From Bacteriovoracaceae bacterium (GTDB lineage Bacteria; Bdellovibrionota; Bacteriovoracia; Bacteriovoracales; Bacteriovoracaceae): 36,487 bases of DNA. Positions 26,681 through 33,683 of the stretch are shown here, in pieces. The translations under genes were made by a program, and so were the position numbers. The notes under the pieces were generated by a model. That model had not been told where the DNA came from and ran no database searches. It was given only the letters and a program-made list of their open reading frames with translations. Where the stretch lies: the NCBI GenBank assembly GCA_947446575.1, contig CANFHC010000030.1, positions 1 to 36,487 of the forward strand, given 5' to 3'. The number at the start of each line of letters is the position of its first letter. The stretch's first letter is position 1.

Positions 26681-27278
26681 CTACATAGTAAATATCAGTT
26701 ATCTGTCCATCGACAAGAAAATTGTTGATCGATGTTTTAACTTCTTCTTTCAAATACTCTTTGCCTTCTTTTTTCAAAAGCTCTTCTGGCTTTTTAGCAT
26801 TGAGCATACTGATTATCGTGTCGCTAATTTGAGGTTTTCTAGCGTCTACTTCTTCTTTTTTTGTTTCTTTACTAAATTTTAAGACAAGTGAAATACGAAT
26901 AAATCTTCTCGGCCCATCACCTTGAGCAAGGTTAGCTGTGAATGGCTCTAATGGATAAAGAAGGCCGTCAGCTTTTACACCTTCTACTTCTGCTTTAGCT
27001 TCTGCTCCACCGTGTCCACCACCGTGACCGCCTTCTGCTTTTTTCTCACCGTGACCGCCGCCTTCTGCGGCAGCAGCGTGTTCTCCGCCACCTTCAAGAT
27101 CTTGTTTCATAACATCTGCAGCAGTAGTAACTGAATTTAATTTTTTATGATTTTGGAATTGAAAAAAACCAACTGCACCAACTGCAATTGTATTAACTAA
27201 TACTAAAATTACTAAAAGCGGATTTTTAGCTGAAGGCGCTGGTCCTGCATCTTCCTTTTCGTGCTTTTCTTCGGCCAT
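26664..27278 (-). CDS. fliL: Flagellar basal body protein FliL with His/Gly-rich linker
   Basis: Inner-membrane protein that surrounds the stators. A short cytoplasmic tail, one TM helix (PLLVILVLVNTIAVGAVGFF), an unusual linker rich in Gly, His, Ala and Glu with repeated GGHG motifs, and the periplasmic FliL domain (LYPLEPFTANLAQ, RFIRISLVLKF, ending GFQIN). I start at the ATG at 27278, which has GGATGG upstream. An ATG at 27293 adds five residues but has no Shine-Dalgarno. It is the first gene of the flagellar operon, about 30 bases after a predicted transcription start. Confidence 0.92.
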   Translation of the reverse strand: MAEEKHEKEDAGPAPSAKNPLLVILVLVNTIAVGAVGFFQFQNHKKLNSVTTAADVMKQDLEGGGEHAAAAEGGGHGEKKAEGGHGGGHGGAEAKAEVEGVKADGLLYPLEPFTANLAQGDGPRRFIRISLVLKFSKETKKEEVDARKPQISDTIISMLNAKKPEELLKKEGKEYLKEEVKTSINNFLVDGQITDIYYVGFQIN

Positions 27279-27316
27279 TTTTTTACCATCCATGGATTAA
27301 GGCGTACCTGTCAAAA

Positions 27317-27345
27317 ATTATACATAGGAAGGCAATTTGGTTCAA
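27317..27345 (-). promoter_or_regulatory. Sigma70-type promoter for the fliL flagellar operon
   Basis: On the minus strand TTGAAC (27345-27340) is followed by exactly 17 bases and then TATAAT (27322-27317). The expected start lies near 27310, 17 to 32 bases before fliL. A housekeeping-type promoter on the early/middle flagellar genes fits a hierarchy in which fliA is made from the same operon. Confidence 0.7.
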
Positions 27346-27364
27346 GTGATCTTATGTAAAAATG

Positions 27365-27395
27365 GCAAATAGTGCCTAAATCACCTACTATTTGC
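27365..27395. repeat. Perfect 9-bp inverted repeat upstream of fliL promoter
   Basis: GCAAATAGT (27365-27373) and ACTATTTGC (27387-27395) are perfect inverted copies 13 bases apart, about two helical turns centre to centre, and 20 bases upstream of the fliL -35 box. On the minus strand CATTTTTA follows, so it could be the terminator of the upstream HU-like gene, an operator for the flagellar operon, or both. Confidence 0.55.
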
Positions 27396-27459
27396 GACTT
27401 AATGACTACTCTTTGACAGTTGGAGTTTTGACATGGGAAAAAATTACCTGATTAAAAAC

Positions 27460-27738
27460 CTAGAGCGATTCTTTCCAAGGCTTGCCGGGTTTAAATTTCG
27501 GAACAACTCGCGCGCGAATTCTTATACGTTCACCAGTTGAAGGATTTACGCCAAGTCTAGAAGCCTTTCTTGTTTTAGTAAATGTACCAAAACCAACTAA
27601 AGTAACATCCTCACCTTTTTTTACTGTTCTCTTTATAGTCTCAAGCATGACATCGATAAATTGATTGGCCTGCTTTTTTGTCATTGCTCCGAGGTCGCGA
27701 TCTTTTAGTAGAGCTTCAATCAGTTCCTTCTTATTCAT
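27460..27738 (-). CDS. HU/IHF-family DNA-binding protein
   Basis: Small nucleoid protein, 92 residues, that bends DNA as a dimer. It begins MNKKELIEALLKD, continues with QANQFIDVMLETIKRTVKKGEDVTLVGFGTF and has the beta-arm RLGVNPSTGERIRI with the proline that intercalates into DNA, then VPKFKPGKPWKESL. The family is clear; HU versus an IHF subunit cannot be decided from sequence alone. AGGAAT precedes the ATG. It follows the 142-residue orphan after 19 bases, so the two are probably co-transcribed. A nucleoid protein directly before the flagellar operon may influence its promoter; that is inference. Confidence 0.92.
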   Translation of the reverse strand: MNKKELIEALLKDRDLGAMTKKQANQFIDVMLETIKRTVKKGEDVTLVGFGTFTKTRKASRLGVNPSTGERIRIRARVVPKFKPGKPWKESL

Positions 27739-27757
27739 TGATGATTCCTAATTTTTT

Positions 27758-28186
27758 TTAAAACTTTGAGTCTTCTAATTGATAAAGTTCTTCTTCTAAG
27801 GCAATTCGCAATGACTCTTTGATAGACTTTAAAATAAGGACTGCATTGTCAGGATGATTGGTGTTTTCTAATATCGAGCGCATAAATACAGGAGAGAGGT
27901 TTCTGTAAAACTCATCAAAACTTAAGGCCACATCGAAATCTACAGTGGCAATGGCCTGGTATAAATCCGTTTCTAGTTCAAAAAAAGCATTGATCAAGTC
28001 AAAAAGATTTTCTTTTTGCAGAACAATTTTTAATTCTCTTCCAAATGTCTTTTTAAGCTCTTCTTCATTGTGCAAAGTCCATTTGTGTTCTAAAAAATCT
28101 TTAAGTGTTAAAATTTCTTCGCCACGTTTTTCTTGAAATGTACGATTTCTTTTTAATCCTAGATTGTTATAAACCGAGCTTTCCAT
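27758..28186 (-). CDS. Uncharacterised 142-residue protein upstream of HU-like gene
   Basis: Not recognised. The 142 residues are highly charged and predicted helical, with no signal peptide, membrane segment or Cys motif. The N-terminus KRNRTFQEKRGEEILTLKDFLEHKW and acidic middle (LINAFFELETDLYQAIATVDFDVALSFDEFYR) look like a small cytoplasmic helical bundle. It starts about 22 bases after a GC-rich hairpin and has only a weak AGAGAA Shine-Dalgarno. Downstream lies the HU-like gene at short distance, suggesting a shared transcript. Codon use resembles the neighbours, so I believe it is a real gene. Confidence 0.75.
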   Translation of the reverse strand: MESSVYNNLGLKRNRTFQEKRGEEILTLKDFLEHKWTLHNEEELKKTFGRELKIVLQKENLFDLINAFFELETDLYQAIATVDFDVALSFDEFYRNLSPVFMRSILENTNHPDNAVLILKSIKESLRIALEEELYQLEDSKF

Positions 28187-28200
28187 AAAATTCTCTTTGT

Positions 28201-28235
28201 AAAAAAGAAAGGGGCCGAAATAGTTCGGCCCCTTT
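28201..28235 (-). terminator. Rho-independent terminator after the DsbA-like gene
   Basis: A 12-bp stem (AAAGGGGCCGAA, 28208-28219, with its complement 28224-28235) closes on loop ATAG. On the minus strand it is followed by CTTTTTT. It lies after the DsbA-like lipoprotein gene and before the 142-residue gene. A promoter candidate overlaps its upstream side, so it may also be the 5' leader of the next transcript. Confidence 0.8.
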
Positions 28236-28242
28236 TAAGTTT

Positions 28243-28270
28243 ATTATAATAAAAATTTTGAAAATGACAA
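28243..28270 (-). promoter_or_regulatory. Sigma70-like promoter for the 142-residue/HU transcript
   Basis: On the minus strand TTGTCA (28270-28265), a 16-base spacer and TATAAT (28248-28243). The predicted start near 28236 coincides with the first base of the GC-rich hairpin. No other promoter-like sequence was found between the hairpin and the 142-residue gene. Confidence 0.5.
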
Positions 28271-28279
28271 ATCTAGCTT

Positions 28280-28295
28280 TTAATCTTTAGATTAA
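28280..28295. repeat. Perfect 16-bp dyad, operator-like
   Basis: TTAATCT and AGATTAA flank two bases, a perfect dyad ten bases upstream of the TTGTCA box. It may be an operator or simply an AT-rich hairpin behind the DsbA-like gene. Confidence 0.35.
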
Positions 28296-28302
28296 TTTAT
28301 TA

Positions 28303-29100
28303 CTAGAGTTTCACTTTTCCTCTTTTTTGTAATTCATCTACGATGTTTACAAAATACTCAGTTGGGTATGCTCCTCTAACTGGAACACCATTAAGTAAAA
28401 ATCCTGGAGTTCCTTGCATTCCAAAAGATCCTGCTTCTTTTTGGTCTTGTTCGATTCTTTTTGTTACGGCTTCAGAATTTAAGTCTTTTTTAACTTTTGC
28501 CATATCAGCACCAACTTGTTTAGCTGTTGCTTGAAGAAAAGCTTCTCCATTTTTTAACTTTCTTTGGTCTTTAAAAATTGCATCGTGAAAAGCAAAAGCT
28601 TTTTTCTCATCTTGAAGTCTGATAGCTTCATAGTACTTAGCAGAAATCATCGCTTGTTCGTGGAAGCTAAGTGGAAGGTGCTTATAGATAAAACGAATTT
28701 TCCCGTCATATTTTTTAAGCAAGGCTGTGACTGTTTCATATCCGCGTGAACAAAATGGACATTCAAAATCTGAGTACTCCACAAGAGTCAAAGGAGCATC
28801 TTTTGGACCTCTAATTGATTCATCACTTCTGATTTCTGCTACTAATGGCTTTTGAAAAGATTCTTCTAGTTTTTTCTTTTCGTCCGCATCACGATTTTTT
28901 CCCATTTCTTCTTGAGCATTTTTTGCAGCTTTTTGAAGAGCTTCAATAAATTCTGCCGGGTGTTTTTCAATTGCTTCAGTAAGAACTTTTGGATCATCTT
29001 TTAAGATTTTCGTAATTTGTTCTTTCATTTTTTCATCTGAAGTACAGCTAGCTAATAGCACTGCACTTATAAATACAACCAGTAATTTTACAAATTTCAT
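28303..29100 (-). CDS. DsbA-family thioredoxin-fold lipoprotein
   Basis: Envelope thiol-disulfide oxidoreductase, probably anchored by lipid. The signal peptide ends in lipobox LLASC, with Cys19 from my start. A helical linker (about 22-95) is followed by a DsbA/thioredoxin domain with active site CPFC (114-117) in YSDFECPFCSRG and the cis-Pro loop GTPGFLLNG. I start at the ATG at 29100, five bases after AAGG; an ATG at 29106 overlaps that Shine-Dalgarno. It resembles BdbD/DsbG-type proteins seen in this group. Substrates are unknown; a nearby lipoprotein with four spare Cys is one possible client. Confidence 0.9.
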   Translation of the reverse strand: MKFVKLLVVFISAVLLASCTSDEKMKEQITKILKDDPKVLTEAIEKHPAEFIEALQKAAKNAQEEMGKNRDADEKKKLEESFQKPLVAEIRSDESIRGPKDAPLTLVEYSDFECPFCSRGYETVTALLKKYDGKIRFIYKHLPLSFHEQAMISAKYYEAIRLQDEKKAFAFHDAIFKDQRKLKNGEAFLQATAKQVGADMAKVKKDLNSEAVTKRIEQDQKEAGSFGMQGTPGFLLNGVPVRGAYPTEYFVNIVDELQKRGKVKL

Positions 29101-29206
29101 ATCCATCCTTTTGTTGGGAAATTATTTTGGTAATTTTTTTGCTTTTTTATTTTCTCAAATTTTTGCGATTTATCTAGTGTTTTAAATAAGACAATTTTAC
29201 TCGGGA

Positions 29207-30139
29207 TTAGGTGAGGTCTTTTTGGATATAATCGAGGTATTTATTAATCTTGCGGCAATCCTCCCGCAAATAATAATGCCCTATCAAATGCACGCGGCTA
29301 TGGAAGTTGCCTTTCAAAAATGAGCGCATGGTCGCAAACACTGCAAACGCAGGTCCAGAGACTTTTCCATAAAGATGCACCCCAAAGAGGCAGTACATTA
29401 AAATATGCACTCCCATTAAAAAATAAACCGCAATATCCGCAACAGTAAATTGTTCTTCAATAAAATAACGAATCGCTTTGCCACTACCACTTGATTTAGT
29501 AGAAAGTAGTTTTTGAGAAAGTAAAAAGATCTGTTCTCGAATCACATTGTTCATAATCAAGATACTTAGTGAAGCCAAGAGTGCAAAAATGACGATGACA
29601 AAAATGTAATTGAAAAAAAAGTTTTTTTCAAAAACTGGCTTATGAATACGAGTAAAGTCTTGCGGAACATCAATCCGCTCCAATTTTCCTTTGATTTTGG
29701 CTTCATCGATCTTTGAAAAGAAAAATATTGAAAAAGAAGTCAGTAGCTTTAAATCAGACAAATAATCAGGCGAATAATAATTTTCTCTATTTTTGAGACG
29801 TTCCTCGCAGTGCACCCCTATGACCTTAAAAGGTCTGATCATTATGGACGAAAGGTAATATCCCAAAAAGTAAATAAGAATCATGGCGCCGATGGCATAT
29901 GGAATTTCGTCATATAGAGACGAATAGACAAATTCATAGAAGGCATCTTGAAACTCTACCGCCCCAGGATATCCATGGGCCACAAAATATACCAGATCTA
30001 TCCTTAAGAGAAGATAAGTAAAAAGTAGAACTGCGAAAGTAAAGCCAAGTGAAATCAGGACGAACTTTATCCCTGTTCCAAACTTAAACATAAATTCTTC
30101 ATCATTATATAGTCTTACGAGCAAATTTTTTAATTCCAT
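29207..30139 (-). CDS. Four-TM membrane protein with two HAMP-like segments and no output domain
   Basis: Unrecognised 310-residue inner-membrane protein built as two similar halves. TM1 (24-46) and TM2 (81-100) are followed by a HAMP-like segment (RPFKVIGVHCEERL, about 100-150). TM3 (176-198) and TM4 (233-255) are followed by a better HAMP match (about 256-308: GPAFAVFATMRSFLKGNFHSRV, resembling the GP...L..GD...R pattern). It then stops without kinase, cyclase or MCP domain. No Shine-Dalgarno precedes the ATG, and a -10-like TATTAT lies only about a dozen bases upstream, so the mRNA may be nearly leaderless. The function is unknown; a partner sensor is plausible. Confidence 0.8.
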   Translation of the reverse strand: MELKNLLVRLYNDEEFMFKFGTGIKFVLISLGFTFAVLLFTYLLLRIDLVYFVAHGYPGAVEFQDAFYEFVYSSLYDEIPYAIGAMILIYFLGYYLSSIMIRPFKVIGVHCEERLKNRENYYSPDYLSDLKLLTSFSIFFFSKIDEAKIKGKLERIDVPQDFTRIHKPVFEKNFFFNYIFVIVIFALLASLSILIMNNVIREQIFLLSQKLLSTKSSGSGKAIRYFIEEQFTVADIAVYFLMGVHILMYCLFGVHLYGKVSGPAFAVFATMRSFLKGNFHSRVHLIGHYYLREDCRKINKYLDYIQKDLT

Positions 30140-30231
30140 TTAAACTAACTATAATAGATCTTTGCATTTTAGTCTAAGCCCTGAAAATTCTTCGCTATAC
30201 CTGACTAAAACAGACAGTCCTTCATATGAAT

Positions 30232-30259
30232 TAAAGTGTTTTTCTAAATTATCCGATAA
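30232..30259 (+). promoter_or_regulatory. Sigma28 (FliA)-like promoter for the small lipoprotein gene
   Basis: TAAAGTGT (30232-30239), 12 bases, then TCCGATAA (30252-30259). Each box matches the E. coli FliA consensus (TAAAGTTT, 11 bases, GCCGATAA) in seven of eight positions; the spacer is one base longer. The expected start near 30266 gives a leader of about 30 bases. fliA itself lies in this window. Confidence 0.6.
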
Positions 30260-30295
30260 GTCTTATAGATAGAAATCCTCTCGTGGAGAAATGAG

Positions 30296-30949
30296 ATGAA
30301 ATTGACAGTGAAAAATTCTCTTCCTATGACTCTTATTGTGACTTTAGTTCTAATGAGTGCATGTGGGAAAAAAGAAAATAAAGTAAACAGCAGTACTGGT
30401 AATGGAATTAGCAGCAGCACCCCCATTTTCCAAGGCAGCAACGGAACAACTGTTTATAGCCAATACCAAAGTGTTCGTAACAGTGTAGCTTGTCTTTCAG
30501 GAAGAAGCCGACTGGTTAACGATGCCAGTTTTTATATCACGGCTCAAAGTGGATCAATCACTGGAACAACTGTTGGTGGACAATGGTACCCTGGGGTCAT
30601 TCCAAATGGAACAGCTTCTACTATGTATGTTGGTGTGAGTGCCTACCGCGATTTAATGTTTTTAACAAAAGTGACAAGTGGAAGTCAGGTAGTTGGTTAC
30701 AACGTTATTCTTTCATTCTGTGATGTACCAAATGCTTACGTAAATTACCCAGCTCTAGTTTCTAATGATAGAGCACTAATTAACTTCAATGCTCCAAGTG
30801 GGATTACGATCAATACAGCTGTTAGTTGTGGATATGGTTTAATTGCTGCGGCATTAAACACTGTAATCGTTTCTCAAAGAAGTGCTACGAACCCATATAC
30901 TTCGGATTATCCGGTTTATACATCGTTCACAAGGCCAAATTGTCAGTAA
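30296..30949 (+). CDS. Small secreted lipoprotein, candidate FliA-regulated
   Basis: No family recognised. The 217 residues start with a signal peptide and lipobox LMSAC (Cys23), followed by a Ser/Gly/Asn/Thr-rich stretch (about 28-52) and a beta-rich body with four further Cys (66, 142, 178, 216), which could form two disulfides. GGAG lies seven bases before the ATG. It is a single gene, divergent from the HAMP-like membrane protein, behind a sigma28-like promoter and closed by a strong terminator. Surface location is inferred from the lipobox; a flagellar-sheath or motility-linked role is only a guess from the promoter. Confidence 0.85.
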   Translation: MKLTVKNSLPMTLIVTLVLMSACGKKENKVNSSTGNGISSSTPIFQGSNGTTVYSQYQSVRNSVACLSGRSRLVNDASFYITAQSGSITGTTVGGQWYPGVIPNGTASTMYVGVSAYRDLMFLTKVTSGSQVVGYNVILSFCDVPNAYVNYPALVSNDRALINFNAPSGITINTAVSCGYGLIAAALNTVIVSQRSATNPYTSDYPVYTSFTRPNCQ

Positions 30950-30977
30950 TTTAAAAAATATTATTTAGAATAATGAG

Positions 30978-31011
30978 AAAGCGCTGAGGTTATCCTCGGC
31001 GCTTTTTTTTT
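30978..31011 (+). terminator. Rho-independent terminator of the lipoprotein gene, overlapping amidase 3' end
   Basis: AAAGCGCTGAGG (30978-30989) pairs with CCTCGGCGCTTT (30994-31005) with one G-T pair around loop TTAT, followed by a nine-base T run ending at 31011. The second arm and T run are the last codons (Lys-Lys-Arg-Arg-Gly) and stop region of the convergent amidase gene. Confidence 0.9.
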
Positions 31012-31766
31012 GTGCGTAATTGTGTTTGAACTTTTTTTTGCCCTTTTAAAAACGATTCAATTCCTCTGACAACAGAAGCGGCGTAATCATCTTGAAATTT
31101 AGGATTCATCATGCGCACTCTTTCTTTCTGAGTAGAAATAAAACCAACTTCCAACAAAACTCCCGGACGTTTGGAAAGTGCCAATACAAAAAAGAGACCA
31201 GGTTTAATTCCCCTACTATGAATGCCGTATTTTCTTCCTACTGAATTTTTTATTTCATTGTGAATACTTTGGGCCAGAGGTTTTGATGTATTGACCGTTT
31301 GATCAATAACGAGATCTACTAAAATTTGCTGAACGACAACTTCATCGCCATGACTTTGAACGTTTTCCGTCTTCTCTACTTTTTTAATCGCCCAGTCATC
31401 ATGGTTACCTAGATAGTATGTTTCAAAACCAACTGCTCCACTGGCAGGACTAGAATTGATATGCACAGAGATAAAAAGATCTGCTTTGGTTTTTTCCGCA
31501 ATGGCCGCGCGCTCAGGAAGTGAAACGGTTCTATCCATACTTCTCGTTAAAAAAACCGAGTAACCAGCGTTAGATAATTTTTCATAGATTTTTTGCGAGA
31601 TAGCTAAGGCAATATCTTTTTCTTTAACAACTTCAGGTGGCACGCGTCCCACCGTAACTTGCTTTGCCCCGTCATCTTCACCACCATGACCTGGATCGAT
31701 GAGAATGGTCAAGGCAGACGAGTTACTTGCTCGTAAAACTAAAAATAGAAGGAAAAAATATTTCAT
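30990..31766 (-). CDS. N-acetylmuramoyl-L-alanine amidase (AmiC/CwlM type, Amidase_3)
   Basis: Zinc amidase that cuts the bond between MurNAc and the stem peptide of peptidoglycan. It has 258 residues and a signal peptide (about 1-18). Zinc ligands are His27 (DPGHGG), Glu49 (VVKEKDI) and His102 (SVHINSS); the catalytic Glu is Glu206 in PGVLLEVGFIS. The C-terminus is a Lys/Arg-rich tail that could hold the protein near the wall or membrane. It follows a SpoIID-like gene after nine bases, and the two probably act on the same glycan. No AMIN domain is present. The last codons overlap a terminator hairpin of the opposite gene. Confidence 0.94.
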   Translation of the reverse strand: MKYFFLLFLVLRASNSSALTILIDPGHGGEDDGAKQVTVGRVPPEVVKEKDIALAISQKIYEKLSNAGYSVFLTRSMDRTVSLPERAAIAEKTKADLFISVHINSSPASGAVGFETYYLGNHDDWAIKKVEKTENVQSHGDEVVVQQILVDLVIDQTVNTSKPLAQSIHNEIKNSVGRKYGIHSRGIKPGLFFVLALSKRPGVLLEVGFISTQKERVRMMNPKFQDDYAASVVRGIESFLKGQKKVQTQLRTKKKRRG

Positions 31767-31775
31767 GATTAGAGC

Positions 31776-32945
31776 TTAATACAACTTCTTCAGAACGTGA
31801 CCAGGAAAGTAATGTGAGAGAATTTTTTTATAAGACCATCCACGCATGGCCATGGCATAAGCTCCCATTTGGCATAATCCCACTCCGTGACCTAAACCTT
31901 CACCGGAAGCCGTGATTCCTTCCCCATATTTTTTTAACGAAAAAGTATTGGAAGGAAAAATGAATCGTCCAAAAAATTTTCTAAGCACAGCCTTTTCAAT
32001 GATAAAAGGTCGGTCATTAATATAAAAATTAACGGTAAATTTATCTATATCATCTGGAACAAGCACAATTGAACTTAAGTCGCCCGAGAGTTGTTCTTTG
32101 ATATAACCTTGATCACTTGCCCACAGAAAAAAGCTTTTTAGTCTTTCGCGAGTTATTGAATTACTCCATGCTTTTGGTCCAATATTGTGGCAAAAAGGAC
32201 AATTTACCGATTGGTATCCTTCTTCCTTATTATGCCAAACCTGATCGGGTCTCAATGTTCTTCCCCCGCATTTGGCATTGAAAAAGATGGGTTCAATTTT
32301 TCCAGAAGCTGTTGTGAGAACTTCACCAGTTGTTCCAATGCTTGCTGAATTAGTTGATTCAGTGGCATCAAAAAAGTTTCCTCCGACTTGATGTTTTTCT
32401 GAACTCTCCAAATCATAATAAGCTTCATTTCCTAATTCTTTTGTCACTTGTTGAGTGCGAATTTTATTTAGCGCATATGTCCTCGCGGCCACTGCCTGAG
32501 CTTTAAGAGCTTCAATGGGCCACTTCGGATTCATCTCTTTAGTTAAGAGTGAACTTATATACGCTTCCATTGGAATTTCATTAACAATGTCACAACTATC
32601 GCCTTTAGCGTTGGTAATAACTTTAAACATCCCTTGGTACTTATCATTTCCATAAGAAAGTAAACCAGTTGGAGACTCGAGAGTCGCCAGGAGAATAGGT
32701 TTATTTCTTTGTTTATTTAAAGTAGTGAAAGTCTCACAGTTAAATTTAACTGTTTTTTTTCCGGTATAAGTTTTTACGTCATTATTAAAAAAGAGGTGGC
32801 GTTTTAAATCAAGGCCAGTAACCAAGATATTGCGCAGAGATTTTCCTACGCGCACGCTTACGATGGGAGTCTCACTACCAAAAGTGGCGGTGTTTAACGA
32901 TGAAAAAATAAGGGTGATCAAAAATAGTCTTAGCATCCTGCTCAT
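31776..32945 (-). CDS. SpoIID/LytB-domain peptidoglycan lytic transglycosylase
   Basis: Homolog of the SpoIID enzyme, which in Bacillus cleaves glycan strands lacking stem peptides. It has 389 residues with a signal peptide (about 1-23). The block SSLLTKEMNPKWPIEALKAQAVAARTYA (quoted in part: catalytic Glu137 in TKEM, and LKAQAVAARTYA) and the C-terminal GHGVGLCQMGA are family hallmarks. Cys226 (KCGGRT), Cys249, Cys252 and His253 (CPFCH) could form a metal site. The start ATG at 32945 lacks a good Shine-Dalgarno. It is coupled to the amidase gene, which would supply the denuded glycan. Its job in a non-sporulating Gram-negative is unclear. Confidence 0.9.
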   Translation of the reverse strand: MSRMLRLFLITLIFSSLNTATFGSETPIVSVRVGKSLRNILVTGLDLKRHLFFNNDVKTYTGKKTVKFNCETFTTLNKQRNKPILLATLESPTGLLSYGNDKYQGMFKVITNAKGDSCDIVNEIPMEAYISSLLTKEMNPKWPIEALKAQAVAARTYALNKIRTQQVTKELGNEAYYDLESSEKHQVGGNFFDATESTNSASIGTTGEVLTTASGKIEPIFFNAKCGGRTLRPDQVWHNKEEGYQSVNCPFCHNIGPKAWSNSITRERLKSFFLWASDQGYIKEQLSGDLSSIVLVPDDIDKFTVNFYINDRPFIIEKAVLRKFFGRFIFPSNTFSLKKYGEGITASGEGLGHGVGLCQMGAYAMAMRGWSYKKILSHYFPGHVLKKLY

Positions 32946-32988
32946 CAGACTATTCTATCTATAGAAGTGGATTACTCTCTAGCTGTGA

Positions 32989-33642
32989 TCAAATTTTCCC
33001 TACACGTTCCATCACCTTTTGCAGGTCGGTCCAAGCCGTGCGTTTCATGTTGGGATTTATGATGAGGAAATCAGGGTGAAAGATGGGCATCAATGCGTAA
33101 ACACAATCACCTATTGATTTTTCAAAAAATTGACCGTGAATAGTTGACAGTTTTTCTCTTTTACCTAAAAGAATATTTGTTACCGTCGCTCCCAAACTTA
33201 CTACGACTTTGGGACGATTTTCTTTGATAGCATTTAATAAATTTTGAGTTTCTAAGCTAGGCTTTTCTAAATTCATGGCCAAGTCAGTGATCTCTTCAAG
33301 CTGCTCATCCATTTTAAAACGATGGAATTCGCTTCCAAATAATTTCATCGCTGAAATCATTTTTCCTAAAAGATCATCGCCACTTTCGATATAGCTGTCT
33401 CCAACAAAAAGAACTTCACTCAGATACTTATGATCAAGATCGACGATCACAGGTTTTTTTACAACCAACGCAGCGGGCGCTGGTGCAATGACTATAGGAG
33501 CGCTAATCTCAGTTACAATTGGAGTCGTTTCCGTCTCTAAAAACCAACCAGTACTCTCAAAAAGAGCGCCTTCAAACGTCCTAAAAAGAGGATCTTTTTG
33601 GGCCTTAGTAATCTCTCGTAGTTTTTTAAAATTATTTTCCAT
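32989..33642 (-). CDS. Uracil-DNA glycosylase superfamily protein (family 4/5-like)
   Basis: Probable DNA repair glycosylase-like protein of 217 residues. The N-terminal 40 residues are helical, followed by a Pro/Ala/Val-rich linker (about 40-70) and an alpha/beta domain with the motif-A position LFVGDSYIESG (about 77-87), VVVSLGATVTNILLGK, and a motif-B-like PIFHPDFLIINPNMKR...DL near the C-terminus. The four Cys that bind the Fe-S cluster in family 4 enzymes are missing; only one Cys is seen. I start at the ATG at 33642, since the frame is open further but then overlaps the zinc-ribbon gene on the other strand. Activity is uncertain. Confidence 0.8.
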   Translation of the reverse strand: MENNFKKLREITKAQKDPLFRTFEGALFESTGWFLETETTPIVTEISAPIVIAPAPAALVVKKPVIVDLDHKYLSEVLFVGDSYIESGDDLLGKMISAMKLFGSEFHRFKMDEQLEEITDLAMNLEKPSLETQNLLNAIKENRPKVVVSLGATVTNILLGKREKLSTIHGQFFEKSIGDCVYALMPIFHPDFLIINPNMKRTAWTDLQKVMERVGKI

Positions 33643-33683
33643 AAGCAAATTTATCCACAAAATCTCATTTTTATCTGTCGGTG

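Noticed and set aside
27370-27390. GG/GC pattern resembling a sigma54 promoter upstream of fliL
   Set aside because: The GG to GC spacing is eight bases, not ten, and the TGGCAC/TTGC context is poor; the sigma70-type site fits better.
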